Shown: positions 52,147-61,499, counted from the first letter of the stretch. The stretch is 64,000 bases of DNA from Cytobacillus oceanisediminis (GCF_022811925.1 NZ_CP065511.1:3651501-3715500), one strand, 5' to 3'. Numbers and translations: made by a program. Notes: generated by a model from the sequence alone, not told the origin.

Positions 52147-52547
52147 ATGGGGCTGAGAAGTTAAGAATAGGAGAGTTGGCTGAAAAAGCAAAGGTTACTA
52201 AGAGAACGATTGATTACTATACTTCACTTGGCCTGCTAAAAGCAGAACGTTCCCCTTCAAATTATCGCTATTATGATTATTCCGCCATCGAACGTATTGC
52301 TTTTATCGAAAAATGTAAAGCGGATGGTTTGTCGCTGGAGGAAATAAAGAAAAAAGTTATCAGCCGATTTTCTGAAGAGGTAGATGTTCTTGAACTAAGG
52401 CTCAAAATTCAGGATCTGGAGGAAGATGTGACAAAAGCACTTTCTCAGCTTAAAAAATCTGATCCCGAAAAATACGAATATGTCAAAAAGAATATTTCAC
52501 ATGAAAGCTTATCATTAATTCAGACATTGCTTTTACTGCTCAACTGA
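52147..52547 (+). pseudogene. MerR-family regulator with frameshifted N-terminus
   Basis: The reading frame (MerR HTH: AEKAKVTKRTIDYYTSLGLL, then a coiled coil with KIQDLEEDVTKALSQL) lacks its normal first residues. A strong ribosome site (GGAGGA) leads to ATG 52147, which stops after five codons. One additional G in GGGG (52149-52152) would produce MGAEKLRIGELAEKAK, the expected MerR opening. As sequenced only a TTG at 52176 could start, losing the first HTH residues. Effector unknown. Confidence 0.8.
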
Positions 52548-52647
52548 TATCCTGTGCCAAAACTGTTTTTTTGGTTTTTTGGAGCATTATGGATATCTAT
52601 TTGGGCACAATTTAAGTAGTGAACTTTATAAGGGTTATTACCATTTT

Positions 52648-52685
52648 AGGAGGTGTATGTCTTACTTTAGTAAGACTGCTCGTTG
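52648..52685 (+). promoter_or_regulatory. Shine-Dalgarno, hairpin and TTG start arrangement
   Basis: AGGAGGTG (52648-52655) lies 27 bases from the TTG start (52683). Between them GTCTTAC-TTTA-GTAAGAC (52659-52676) is a perfect stem. If folded, the effective spacing becomes about nine bases. A nine-codon ORF (ATG 52657, stop TGA 52684) overlaps the TTG. Confidence 0.6.
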
Positions 52686-53993
52686 ACAACCATAAATTTA
52701 TTACTGATTGCACTATTAATAGCATTAACCGCATTCTTCGTAGCAACTGAGTTTGCGATTGTAAAAGTACGTGTTTCCCGAATTGATCAGCTGATTGCTG
52801 AGGGCAATAAAAGGGCTATTGCAGCTAAGAGAGTCGTCACTCACCTTGATGAGTATTTATCTGCCTGTCAGTTAGGTATTACCATTACCGCATTAGGTTT
52901 GGGCTGGCTTGGTGAGCCGACAGTTGAAAAATTATTGCACCCGGTATTTGAAAGATTTGAAATCGCCGAATCGCTTACCCATATTTTATCCTTTGGCATT
53001 GCCTTTGCTTTAGTCACCTTCCTGCATGTGGTTGTAGGGGAGCTTGCACCAAAAACCGTTGCCATTCAAAAAGCTGAGGCAGTTACAATGGCGTTCGCAA
53101 CACCGATTATTTGGTTCTATCGTTTGATGTTCCCTTTCATTTGGTTCTTAAATGGATCTGCTCGGGTACTGGTTGGCATATTTGGTTTAAAACCGGCTTC
53201 TGAGCATGAAATCGCCCATTCTGAAGAAGAACTGCGAATCCTTTTATCCGAGAGTTATAAAAGCGGTGAGATCAACAAAAATGAGTTAAAGTACGTGAAC
53301 AATATCTTTGAATTTGATGAAAGAATTGCGAAAGAAATAATGGTTCCGCGTACTGAGATGATTACGATTTCCTCGGATGATACACTGGCAGATATTATGC
53401 AAACCATCCAAACAGAGAATTACACGCGATATCCAGTTGAAGATGGGGATAAAGACAATATTCGAGGGTTTATTAATGTAAAAGAATTTCTGACGGCCAG
53501 TCTTACAAACAAGATCACCCCGGAGAATCTTGAGCTTGACTCGTTTATTAACCCGGTTATCCATGTAATTGAAAGCATTCCGATTCATGACCTGCTTGTA
53601 AAAATGCAAAAAGAACGCATCCATATTGCCATTTTAATGGATGAATATGGCGGAACTTCCGGATTAGTTACTGTTGAAGACATTCTCGAAGAAATTGTCG
53701 GAGAAATTCGTGATGAATTTGATGAAGACGAAGTTCCTGAAATTAGAAAGCTAAACGATAACCATTATATTCTGGATTCTAAGCTTCTTATAGACGATGT
53801 CAATAATCTGCTTGGCACAGATTTTGAGCATGAAGATGTTGATACAATCGGTGGCTGGTTCCTGACACAGCATATGGAAGCAGAGATAGGAACAGAGATT
53901 GAAGCTGATGGATTCACATTCAAGGTCCACGAAAAAGATGGGCACCAGCTTCATTATCTGGAGGTTTTTAAAAGCAAGCCCCTATTAGCCTAG
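52683..53993 (+). CDS. CNNM/CorC-HlyC-type transporter (hemolysin C family)
   Basis: 436 residues from TTG 52683. Four N-terminal helices form a CNNM/DUF21 domain (~1-190; [49 protein letters not shown]). Two CBS domains follow (~215-340; [40 protein letters not shown]), then a CorC-HlyC domain. B. subtilis relatives (MpfA/YhdP) export Mg2+. The start is unusual because a hairpin sits between ribosome site and TTG. Confidence 0.87.
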   Translation: MTTINLLLIALLIALTAFFVATEFAIVKVRVSRIDQLIAEGNKRAIAAKRVVTHLDEYLSACQLGITITALGLGWLGEPTVEKLLHPVFERFEIAESLTHILSFGIAFALVTFLHVVVGELAPKTVAIQKAEAVTMAFATPIIWFYRLMFPFIWFLNGSARVLVGIFGLKPASEHEIAHSEEELRILLSESYKSGEINKNELKYVNNIFEFDERIAKEIMVPRTEMITISSDDTLADIMQTIQTENYTRYPVEDGDKDNIRGFINVKEFLTASLTNKITPENLELDSFINPVIHVIESIPIHDLLVKMQKERIHIAILMDEYGGTSGLVTVEDILEEIVGEIRDEFDEDEVPEIRKLNDNHYILDSKLLIDDVNNLLGTDFEHEDVDTIGGWFLTQHMEAEIGTEIEADGFTFKVHEKDGHQLHYLEVFKSKPLLA

Positions 53994-53996
53994 GAA

Positions 53997-54036
53997 AAAC
54001 GGCGGCTCCGATTTCGGCAGCTGCCGTTTCTTTTTT
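53997..54036 (+). terminator. Terminator of the CNNM gene
   Basis: AAACGGCGGC pairs with GCTGCCGTTT (one mismatch), then TTTTTT. Confidence 0.8.
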
Positions 54037-54120
54037 GCATGTCTATATAAATACTTGATTGTTTTCCTATTACCCGTTAGACTGACTTATGTACGTTTTA
54101 TATCTTTGAATTTCGTGAAC

Positions 54121-54182
54121 TGTCTAGCGCAAGCACCTACCCCCTCGAGGTGTCGGGGGTGAGCAAGGCGCTTGCGCTTTTC
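54121..54182. repeat. Short palindromic intergenic element
   Basis: AGCGCAAGC (54126-54134) pairs with GCTTGCGCT (54170-54178), with inner CCCCC/GGGGG near a CTCGAGG centre and a TTTTC tail. It resembles the TGTCTAG...GCGCTTGCGCTTTTC short dispersed elements common in Bacillaceae intergenic DNA, from memory. Confidence 0.6.
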
Positions 54183-54207
54183 TTATTAATCAACAGGATG
54201 TGTGGCT

Positions 54208-54813
54208 ATGTCAGAAATTATCATCAGCTTTATTGATTTCTTAAAACAGTTTTCTTACTTTGGAATTTTGCTTTCATTATGCTTTGAATTTATCCCGGCA
54301 GAAGTGGTTCTTCCTTTGGCAGGCTTTTGGGTCTTCCAGGGAGACTTTAATTATTATTTAGTCGTATTAGCAGGTACAGTGGGAGGAACGATTGGACCGC
54401 TGACATTATATGCATTGGGCCGATATGGCGGCCGCCCAATGGTTTTAAAATACGGAAAATATTTCTTAGTTTCGCAAAAACAGATTGATGCTTCGGACAA
54501 GTTTTTTGAAAAATATGGCGCAGGGGTAGCTTTCTTCGCCCGTTTTATGCCAGTTGTCCGTACAGCGATATCCATTCCATGCGGGATGGCCAAAATGAAT
54601 GTGTGGAAGTTCTCTACCTATACATTCCTGGCAATGCTGCCGATTACCGCATTCTATGTTTATTTGGGATACAAACTGGGCCCTCATTATAAAGAAGCAG
54701 AGGAAATCTTTAATAGCTATGCCTTGCCGCTAGCCCTGATCATTATTGCCGGAATCATTATTGTGTTCACTTACAAATATGTAAGCAAGCGCAAGAAGAG
54801 CCAAAGCATATAA
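54208..54813 (+). CDS. DedA-family membrane protein
   Basis: About 201 residues from ATG 54208; GTG 54202 is an alternative. The DedA/VTT pattern is visible: EFIPAEVVLPLAGFWVF, then GTVGGTIGPLTLYALGRYGG, and ARFMPVVRTAISIPCGMAKM. DedA proteins act as lipid scramblases/flippases for carriers and phospholipids. Single gene. Confidence 0.88.
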   Translation: MSEIIISFIDFLKQFSYFGILLSLCFEFIPAEVVLPLAGFWVFQGDFNYYLVVLAGTVGGTIGPLTLYALGRYGGRPMVLKYGKYFLVSQKQIDASDKFFEKYGAGVAFFARFMPVVRTAISIPCGMAKMNVWKFSTYTFLAMLPITAFYVYLGYKLGPHYKEAEEIFNSYALPLALIIIAGIIIVFTYKYVSKRKKSQSI

Positions 54814-54823
54814 ATATAAAAAC

Positions 54824-54853
54824 CAACGGCACTGAATCGACAGTGCCGTTTTC
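54824..54853. terminator. Bidirectional terminator after dedA
   Basis: ACGGCACTG pairs with CAGTGCCGT over six bases; T-rich on both strands. Confidence 0.85.
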
Positions 54854-54863
54854 TATTTATGTT

Positions 54864-54959
54864 TTATACAAAAAACTTTGAAGCCCAGGCAATGTAATAC
54901 GCACCAGGTATAAACATGATTTGTGCAAGGACTGTTCCAATCAATCTGGAGGTAACCAT
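54864..54959 (-). pseudogene. C-terminal remnant of an unidentified membrane protein
   Basis: The minus strand reads SRLIGTVLAQIMFIPGAYYI and AWASKFFV before a stop, followed by the shared terminator. The hydrophobic end and the terminator suggest a true gene end whose 5' portion was lost; the open frame continues a little upstream to the PTS operon terminator. Family not recognised. Confidence 0.35.
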
Positions 54960-54996
54960 CAAAATACCTAAAAGGTCATATATTTTTCAGAAAATA

Positions 54997-55034
54997 ACCA
55001 TAGTCTCAAATATTCTTTCTTTTAAGACTATGGT
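54997..55034 (-). terminator. Terminator-like hairpin after the PTS operon
   Basis: ACCATAGTCT and AGACTATGGT are perfect inverted repeats with an 18-base A/T-rich loop, 15 bases past the last operon stop; TTATTTTC follows on the minus strand. Confidence 0.6.
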
Positions 55035-55048
55035 ACCTTATGTGAAGA

Positions 55049-56104
55049 TTACTTGTTTAGTTTTTTACTTCCTAATTTCTGATGAAACTTTGGATCTTTT
55101 GGAATACTGGGATCCACGCCTCTTAGTGGTGGAATTATTGCACACATTAACTGAATCGGGATAATATATTCATAGGTTTTATAATAAAGGTGGTTAATAA
55201 ACTCAGCATTCATATTTCGAGAGTTTTCATCAGACTCGCATCCAATTACATAGATATTTTCAGTCCAGTCAGATAGAACCTCTATCATTTTCTTTACTCG
55301 TTTTTCTACACCAGTATCTAAAATAATAATAGTAGAATCTTCATTGACCGCATTATAAATACCATGAATAAATTCTTCGAACTCGTACCCAGATACCGGA
55401 ATTCTTAGTGTTTCTAACAACTTCAGGGCACTTTCTAATGTATCGCCATAGATTTCACTTGTCCCAATAACTCGAATTTCTTTAGCATTAAATAATTTTT
55501 CTTTATTCGCTTCAATCCATTTATAAGACTTATCGTATGTCTTCAAAAACTGATTTGCGCTCTTCTCTATTTCAATGATTTCTGCATTATATTCTGCGGA
55601 TGTAATTTTATTTGTTTCTCTTGCAAGTTGCAGTGCAAATAGAGTCAGGTTTAACTTAGTTGTGTAAAATCCTTTTGTTTTTGCTCCTGCTGTTTCCTCA
55701 CCACATTTAACTGTCAGGATAAAATCCGCTACCTCATCAATTAATGCATTTTCTTGCCCAGCCATAGAAGCTATAATACATCCTGATTCTTTTGCTAGTT
55801 TCATAGCATTGTAAGTTGAGTAACTGCTTCCACCTTGTGATATACCAATTAATATTGTTTTTGAAGAATCCCCTATGAAGGTTTCTCTGCTAATAGCAAA
55901 TGGATAATAGACATCTACACGAACACCCATTAAGGACTGCATTAACTTTTGTACTTGGAGGCCAGAATGATAACTTGTACCCGAGCCGGTAACTACAACA
56001 CGGTCAATTTCTTTATTTTTTACTTCAGCAAATAATTGATCTGCACCTTGAATAATCTCTCTCATTTTTTCCGGGGTTTCTTGCATGTAATCTTCAATTT
56101 TCAT
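55049..56104 (-). CDS. SIS-domain sugar-phosphate amine deglycase/isomerase-like protein
   Basis: 351 residues with two SIS domains: VVTGSGTSYHSGLQVQKLMQ and IGISQGGSSYSTYNAMKLAK in the first, VIGTSEIYGDTLESALKLLE in the second. The GlmS-isomerase/FrlB-like fold binds phosphosugars through Ser/Thr loops. Last gene of a mannose-type PTS operon. By analogy to gfr/frl systems it would split or isomerise a phosphorylated amino-sugar or sugar-amine conjugate made by the PTS. Exact substrate is inferred only. Confidence 0.82.
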   Translation of the reverse strand: MKIEDYMQETPEKMREIIQGADQLFAEVKNKEIDRVVVTGSGTSYHSGLQVQKLMQSLMGVRVDVYYPFAISRETFIGDSSKTILIGISQGGSSYSTYNAMKLAKESGCIIASMAGQENALIDEVADFILTVKCGEETAGAKTKGFYTTKLNLTLFALQLARETNKITSAEYNAEIIEIEKSANQFLKTYDKSYKWIEANKEKLFNAKEIRVIGTSEIYGDTLESALKLLETLRIPVSGYEFEEFIHGIYNAVNEDSTIIILDTGVEKRVKKMIEVLSDWTENIYVIGCESDENSRNMNAEFINHLYYKTYEYIIPIQLMCAIIPPLRGVDPSIPKDPKFHQKLGSKKLNK

Positions 56105-56125
56105 TTTTCACTCTTCCTCTCTCTA

Positions 56126-56935
56126 TTAAAGTAATCCAATCCAATGCAGAAGTATTCCGACAACGATAATGCCCAAGGTTAGTTTGGTAATACTAACTTT
56201 TCTTTTCATTAAGCCATATATGACAAAAGTAGCTATTAAAGGTAGCATATTTGGTAATATTTGATCCAATATATCTTGAAGAACTACCTTTGCCCCGTTA
56301 ATGTCAAATTCGAGTGGGGTTGTCAGCTTTAACATGGTTGCGACCATTCCTCCAACTACCATTAACCCAACAGTAGTGGTCATCGCCATAATCTTTTCCA
56401 TTAAACCTTCTTTTTGTATTCTTTCAAGGGAATTTACCCCAACACGGTATCCCAGTTTTAACCCAGCAATTCTTAAAAAGAGGTGGGGAATGTTAAATAA
56501 TATCAAAAACAAAATAGGTCCAAAAATGTTCCCCTGTGTTGCAAGAGAAACACCAATCCCTGCTGCAATAATTCGGAAGGTCCCCCAAAAAAGCGAGTCA
56601 CCAATCCCAGCCAGTGGACCCATAAGCGATGCTTTAACCGCATTTATTGAATTCGAATCAAAATTGGAATCGTTAGCATTTTGCTCTTCCATGGCTGCGG
56701 ATATCCCCATAATGGTTGTTGATACAGCTGGGGTTGTATTAAATATCTCTAAATGTCTATTTAGGGCTTTTACCTGGTCATCGTGCTTGTCATATAATTT
56801 CTTGATGACAGGAATCATAGCATAGGCATATCCTAAGTTTTGCATCCGTTCATAGTTAAAGGCTCCTTGAAGGGCAAAGGATCTCCAAAACACTTGACGT
56901 AGTTCTTTTTTAGTTATTTTTTTGGGACTACTCAA
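56126..56935 (-). CDS. PTS mannose/fructose/sorbose family IID component
   Basis: 269 residues. Typical IID opening (KKELRQVFWRSFALQGAFNY, ERMQNLGYAYAMIPVIKKLY) and the conserved GPLAGIGDSLFWGTFR. With IIC it forms the sugar channel. Overlaps the IIC stop by 8 bases, indicating coupled translation. Confidence 0.92.
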   Translation of the reverse strand: MSSPKKITKKELRQVFWRSFALQGAFNYERMQNLGYAYAMIPVIKKLYDKHDDQVKALNRHLEIFNTTPAVSTTIMGISAAMEEQNANDSNFDSNSINAVKASLMGPLAGIGDSLFWGTFRIIAAGIGVSLATQGNIFGPILFLILFNIPHLFLRIAGLKLGYRVGVNSLERIQKEGLMEKIMAMTTTVGLMVVGGMVATMLKLTTPLEFDINGAKVVLQDILDQILPNMLPLIATFVIYGLMKRKVSITKLTLGIIVVGILLHWIGLL

Positions 56936-57728
56936 AGTCGATCTCCCCTTCCGTTAAGTTATTGTTGTTACCCTTTTGGTCATTAGCTTGATTATTACTG
57001 TTATTATTAATAACAAGATTAACGATAATAGCTATACATGCCCCAAATAACGCAATGGCTGTGATATTTAAGTCTAAGAAAGAGGCTGCTAAGAACCCGA
57101 GGAAAAAGTAAACGCCCATCTTTTTAGAAAACAGCATATCGAGTAGTAAAGCAAAACCAACTGCAGGTAATAATTTTCCAGCAACCTCTAACCCGCCAAG
57201 AATCGTTTCAGGAACTGATTCAATCATATTTTTTACTTGCTCGGCCCCTAGGATAATGGCTAAGACGGTTGGAATAAAAACACTTAAGAAAAACAAAATT
57301 GGAGGAATCCACATCATTATTGTTACTCCCCGGAAGTTTGCTTTTGCAGCATAGTTGTCAGCCCTATGCATAAAATAAGTATTAATAATCCTTACCAATA
57401 CACCAAGCGATTGAGCCAAAACGGCAATCGGAACAGCTAGGACCAGTGCAACTTCAACACCTTGACCGGATATAATCGCAAATGCAGTTCCAAGTACCCC
57501 GCCTGTTACAATGTCAGGAGGAGTTGCTGCACCAATTCCGGCAATACCCATCCAGATTAATTCAAGCTGTGCTCCAATGATGACACCTTGCTGAACATCT
57601 CCTAAAACCAAGCCTACTAACAGACCCAGAACTAAAGGACGTTCTAGCATTAGTACTCCAAAAATCCGGCTATCCAATATTCCAATTCCAGCAATAATTC
57701 CCAACATAATTGCTTGAGCTGCCATCAA
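56928..57728 (-). CDS. PTS mannose/fructose/sorbose family IIC component
   Basis: 266 residues with several helices; the signature GLVLGDVQQGVIIGAQLELI and WMGIAGIGAATPPD is that of EII-Sor/Man IIC. It carries the sugar-binding channel. The C-terminus is Asn-rich. Between the IIB and IID genes. Confidence 0.92.
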   Translation of the reverse strand: MMAAQAIMLGIIAGIGILDSRIFGVLMLERPLVLGLLVGLVLGDVQQGVIIGAQLELIWMGIAGIGAATPPDIVTGGVLGTAFAIISGQGVEVALVLAVPIAVLAQSLGVLVRIINTYFMHRADNYAAKANFRGVTIMMWIPPILFFLSVFIPTVLAIILGAEQVKNMIESVPETILGGLEVAGKLLPAVGFALLLDMLFSKKMGVYFFLGFLAASFLDLNITAIALFGACIAIIVNLVINNNSNNQANDQKGNNNNLTEGEIDFE

Positions 57729-57748
57729 AAACCCCTCCTTTTATCCTT

Positions 57749-58228
57749 TTAAATCATATCCTTTAGCCCCTTCTTCTTATCACGAGGCAGCATTCTAAAT
57801 TCGAGTTCTATTCCCATCTCTTCCATTTCCTTTAAATTTGCAAGATCTTGGTCATCTACTGCTACTAAGTCTGTTAACTTTCTTTTACCTTCTGAATAAC
57901 GCAATCCGCCAACATTTACCTCATTGATAACCCCTTCTGAAAGCCTTGCAAGTTCAACGGCATCACTAGTATTCTTCACAAGAACTAGAACCTTACTTTT
58001 TTGTGATTGTGAAAATTTTTGTGCAATCTCTCCGGATTCTTGAACCCCTCGAATATACAGTTTTACGTTGGAAGGCTTGGCTAGATTAAGTGCCATCGCT
58101 TTCATTTGGTCATTTTTAGCTTCATCATTAACGACGAGTATTACATTAACCCCGAGAGCTGAGGTCCAGCCATATGCTACTTGACCGTGAATTAGGCGAT
58201 CGTCAATCCTTAATAGTGAAATCATCAC
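57749..58228 (-). CDS. PTS mannose/fructose/sorbose family IIB component
   Basis: 159 residues. His14 in LLRIDDRLIHGQVAYGW is the phosphorylated residue. It passes phosphate from IIA to the sugar at IIC/IID. ATG 58228 after AAAGGAAG, overlapping the IIA gene by 26 bases. Confidence 0.93.
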   Translation of the reverse strand: MMISLLRIDDRLIHGQVAYGWTSALGVNVILVVNDEAKNDQMKAMALNLAKPSNVKLYIRGVQESGEIAQKFSQSQKSKVLVLVKNTSDAVELARLSEGVINEVNVGGLRYSEGKRKLTDLVAVDDQDLANLKEMEEMGIELEFRMLPRDKKKGLKDMI

Positions 58229-58643
58229 TCATACTTCCTTTCTGGGATTTTAGTAAGTTATTAATATGGATAATTCCATTCTGTGCCGCGCTTATACCTT
58301 CTGCAATTGTATCTGCAACGCTTTTTTCCTCGCCTGCCAAGATCATAGTGAGTATCATTGGCAAGTTTAAGCCAGTGATTATGTCAAAATCATCCATTTC
58401 AAGAAGCAGTTCGGTACAAAGATTTGTAACACTACCGCCAAACACATCTGTCAATACAATAAAATGCTCGCCCTCTTTTTTGGTGCTTAATATGTCTTTC
58501 AATTCCTCTTTCGCCATATCTCCGGACTTAAGTTTTGTCATCCCAAAATATGAAACGTTCGTCTGCTTGCCAGCAATCAGCTCTACAGTTTCGATAAATG
58601 CTTGAGATAACTCTCCATGAGTGGCGATTAAAAAATGTTTCAT
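58203..58643 (-). CDS. PTS mannose family IIA component
   Basis: 146 residues. His9 in LIATHGELSQAF is phosphorylated by HPr; the C-terminal GGSVTNLCTELL segment is also typical. First gene of the operon, behind a sigma-54 promoter. Separate IIA and IIB chains are like LevD/LevE rather than fused ManX. Confidence 0.92.
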   Translation of the reverse strand: MKHFLIATHGELSQAFIETVELIAGKQTNVSYFGMTKLKSGDMAKEELKDILSTKKEGEHFIVLTDVFGGSVTNLCTELLLEMDDFDIITGLNLPMILTMILAGEEKSVADTIAEGISAAQNGIIHINNLLKSQKGSMSDDFTIKD

Positions 58644-58678
58644 ATACTATCCCCCTTAATTTATTTATCTTTTAATAA

Positions 58679-58694
58679 TGCAAAAAGCATGCCA
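58679..58694 (-). promoter_or_regulatory. Sigma-54 (-24/-12) promoter of the PTS operon
   Basis: Minus strand TGGCAT (58689-58694), five bases, TTGCA (58679-58683), against the consensus TGGCAC-N5-TTGCW. It sits between the LevR-like activator gene and IIA. Confidence 0.85.
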
Positions 58695-58709
58695 ACTAGT
58701 GACATGCTT
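58685..58709 (-). terminator. Terminator of the LevR-type gene overlapping the sigma-54 promoter
   Basis: AAGCATG pairs with CATGCTT over 11 bases; TTTTG follows on the minus strand. The 3' arm shares bases with the -24 element. Confidence 0.6.
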
Positions 58710-58727
58710 GAAAAATATTTTTATATT

Positions 58728-61499
58728 TTATACTAATTCTTTGTTGCGCGGCACATTAGGCTTGATAATATTGTAGATATAACCTATCTCTGCCATCGTC
58801 ATTTGCACACTATAATTATCTTCCAGCACACTAAATGCACTTTTGATCCACTTAATTTCCTTAGTGTGATTATTTAGAAATTCATCTAAATTTGGATATT
58901 CAGATATCGGTGCTTTTCTTATTAATCGCTCAATCATACAGCTTACATGAACAAATAATGCTATTTTTTTGTCATTTGGTAGATTCTTCCCTATCTGTTT
59001 TTCAAGTTGATTTATTCCGTATTCTACTTTACGAATAATTTTTTCAGTATCAAGGATAGTCAAGGAATCAATAACTCTGCCAAGAGAAAAGTTCATGATA
59101 ATTCTATCGTTTACTTTACGTATTGTGTCGGCATCGGCTATTTTATCGAATATTCGAAACACATCACCTTCTCCCTTACCAGAAATAATATCTTCTAATG
59201 AAATAAAATTAACTTCCTCTATTTCTGGATTTTCTGTTCCGACTATAGCTAATACTTCATAAATTCTTAAGGGCGCCTCATTCATTCCGTTTTGTTTCAG
59301 CCGGTCAAAATCATGTGCTATCACTTTAATATCTAATAAATCTCCAATGCTTTCAGAAAGAAGTTGTTGAATTTGTGTTGCCGTCCCAATTCCAGTAAAG
59401 CAAGAAGTTACAATAGCATATTCTTTCCCATTTGTAGGGTAATACAGATTAATACTTGGTTTTGCAGACTTTTTAAGAGGTTCTACCATTTCCTCTATGG
59501 TTCTTCCCTGTATTACATAATTTCCAATTTCCAAAGCAGCTGGTGTCGAAACTTGGTCAACAAAAAGAAGTGGACCATCAATCTTATCTTTTATATGGTC
59601 ATGGATTAAACTCAATGAGCCCATATCGACTAAAACAACTAAACCCGTCGAAGTATCCTGTTCCTCCATATATTGAAGCATCTTTTCTGTAATATCTCTC
59701 ACGGTTGCATCAACAGGCATATCAATAGAATCAAAGACATTTACCCCTAATAAACGATTGCATACATTTGCTATGCTGCTCGCAGTTGCATAGCCATGGG
59801 CAATAATCATAGCTTTTATCCGGTTATGGAAATGGTTTATTTTCGCCTTACATAAAAATAATGTCATCATTATAATATCTTCAAAATATAAATGAACGTC
59901 CATGCGTTTTTCAATAAATAACATCACTTTAGAAACAATTGAGTATTCCATTTTATAATGATCTTTAATGAATTGAAGTATGCGTTGAGATAGAAGCTGT
60001 TCCTCTTTCGATAACTGAAAAGGATTAGATTTAAAGAATAAATAGGATGACAATGTATAGACACTGTTACCATCATATTTTACATAATAATTCAATTCCA
60101 AATATCTAAAGATATCCTGCATCGTTGAAAGAATAATTTCCATCATTAAATTATTTGATTCGTTAGGTCGCTCAAATATTAACCTATCCATCATTGCCGT
60201 TATCTCATCAGTACATTTTTCGATAAATACCGATTCTTCGAATTGATTATTTTCAAATTTCAAAAAATACTTTAAACAATTCTGGTAGGTTTGTTCAATA
60301 AGAGTAATTTTCATTTCATTTACATGGCTGAAAAACTGCTTACTACTTGGTGAAAAAAGCACACTTCCTTCCCTCGTAGAGTAGTTATTAAAGAGAGAAG
60401 ATGAGTTCTTGAAAATATGCTTAGGTAAATCCTGCAGGGTTACAAAAATCTTATCCATTGTTTTCGACTTCTTAGAGAAAGCAAATCCGCAAGCATATTT
60501 TACCGTATTCTTACATTCACCGATATTGCCGCTATAATGATATTTACTTAATAAATCAAGAGTCTTATTGGTCACCTCAATCGGTATACCAAGTAATTTA
60601 CTCTCTTCCATAAAGAAATGGTGAATAAACTGTTTTTTCTCATCCGGACCACGATCTTCAAGACTAGGTATATTTACTTTAATTGGGATTCTCCTTAAGA
60701 AAGTCTCTAAAAAAACGGACAAACTTTCGGTAGTTGCGAACACCAATCGTACCTTGGACTTTCTAACTATATTCGTTTCACCTAATCGAGTAAATGTCCC
60801 CTGGTCCATAAAAGTAAACAGCTTCTCTTGACCTTCTTTATTCAAACGATGGACTTCATCCAAAAACAAGATACCATTATTCGCTTGTTCAATAAGACCC
60901 ACCTGGTCCTTCAAGGCGCCTGTAAAAGCCCCTTTAGAATGTCCAAATAAATAGCTTGATAATAGTTCTGGATTATTTGCATACTGAGCACAATTAAATA
61001 CAAAAAAAGGAGCCTGATCTTCAATGATATTTTGCGTTCGTGAATAATCATATATAAGCTTTGCGAAAAATGTTTTCCCTACTCCAGTTGGTCCTAAGAG
61101 TAATAAGGGCAAACCCATACTTGGATAGTGAATGGCCGTTTTGACTTGCTCAATAGACTCTTTCAAACTCTTCTCATATCCAATTAGCTTTTTAAAAATC
61201 TCCTCTGGTTTGGGAATAAGCTCTTTTTCTATCGATTGCAAACTATCATAAACAGTATGTTTCAAACTCCCGTATTGTTTTTCTAACGTTTCTCTATGTA
61301 TAAAACAAACGGGGCGAGTATTTATTTTTAATAAGATACCATCTTTAGAAAGCTCATTTAATAACCTGCTTGCTCTTGTACGATCTATCTCAAAATGAAC
61401 CGCTACTGCCTCTGTTTGATATGGTTCAAGGCAGCTGTCCTTTTTAAATGAAAACCTGCGAGTGACCTCTTTCATATAGATTACAACCTCATTTCTCAT
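58728..61499 (-). CDS. LevR-family sigma-54-dependent transcriptional activator with PRD and PTS-type domains
   Basis: 923 residues. N-terminal HTH (~20-65); AAA+ domain with Walker A GPTGVGKT (136-143) and the sigma-54-contacting GAFTGA (190-195); then PRD, EIIA-Man-like (VVLVDMGSLSLIHDHIKDKI), EIIB-Gat-like (VTSCFTGIGTATQI) and a final PRD (ALFVHVSCMIERLI). Such proteins are phosphorylated by HPr and their IIB to tune sugar-induced, catabolite-controlled transcription. Upstream of the operon in the same orientation. ATG after GAAGGGGG. Confidence 0.92.
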   Translation of the reverse strand: MRNEVVIYMKEVTRRFSFKKDSCLEPYQTEAVAVHFEIDRTRASRLLNELSKDGILLKINTRPVCFIHRETLEKQYGSLKHTVYDSLQSIEKELIPKPEEIFKKLIGYEKSLKESIEQVKTAIHYPSMGLPLLLLGPTGVGKTFFAKLIYDYSRTQNIIEDQAPFFVFNCAQYANNPELLSSYLFGHSKGAFTGALKDQVGLIEQANNGILFLDEVHRLNKEGQEKLFTFMDQGTFTRLGETNIVRKSKVRLVFATTESLSVFLETFLRRIPIKVNIPSLEDRGPDEKKQFIHHFFMEESKLLGIPIEVTNKTLDLLSKYHYSGNIGECKNTVKYACGFAFSKKSKTMDKIFVTLQDLPKHIFKNSSSLFNNYSTREGSVLFSPSSKQFFSHVNEMKITLIEQTYQNCLKYFLKFENNQFEESVFIEKCTDEITAMMDRLIFERPNESNNLMMEIILSTMQDIFRYLELNYYVKYDGNSVYTLSSYLFFKSNPFQLSKEEQLLSQRILQFIKDHYKMEYSIVSKVMLFIEKRMDVHLYFEDIIMMTLFLCKAKINHFHNRIKAMIIAHGYATASSIANVCNRLLGVNVFDSIDMPVDATVRDITEKMLQYMEEQDTSTGLVVLVDMGSLSLIHDHIKDKIDGPLLFVDQVSTPAALEIGNYVIQGRTIEEMVEPLKKSAKPSINLYYPTNGKEYAIVTSCFTGIGTATQIQQLLSESIGDLLDIKVIAHDFDRLKQNGMNEAPLRIYEVLAIVGTENPEIEEVNFISLEDIISGKGEGDVFRIFDKIADADTIRKVNDRIIMNFSLGRVIDSLTILDTEKIIRKVEYGINQLEKQIGKNLPNDKKIALFVHVSCMIERLIRKAPISEYPNLDEFLNNHTKEIKWIKSAFSVLEDNYSVQMTMAEIGYIYNIIKPNVPRNKELV

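Noticed and set aside
55049..61499. Prophage or integrative element carrying the PTS
   Set aside because: No integrase, att repeats or tRNA target is visible. The locus reads as an ordinary sugar operon.
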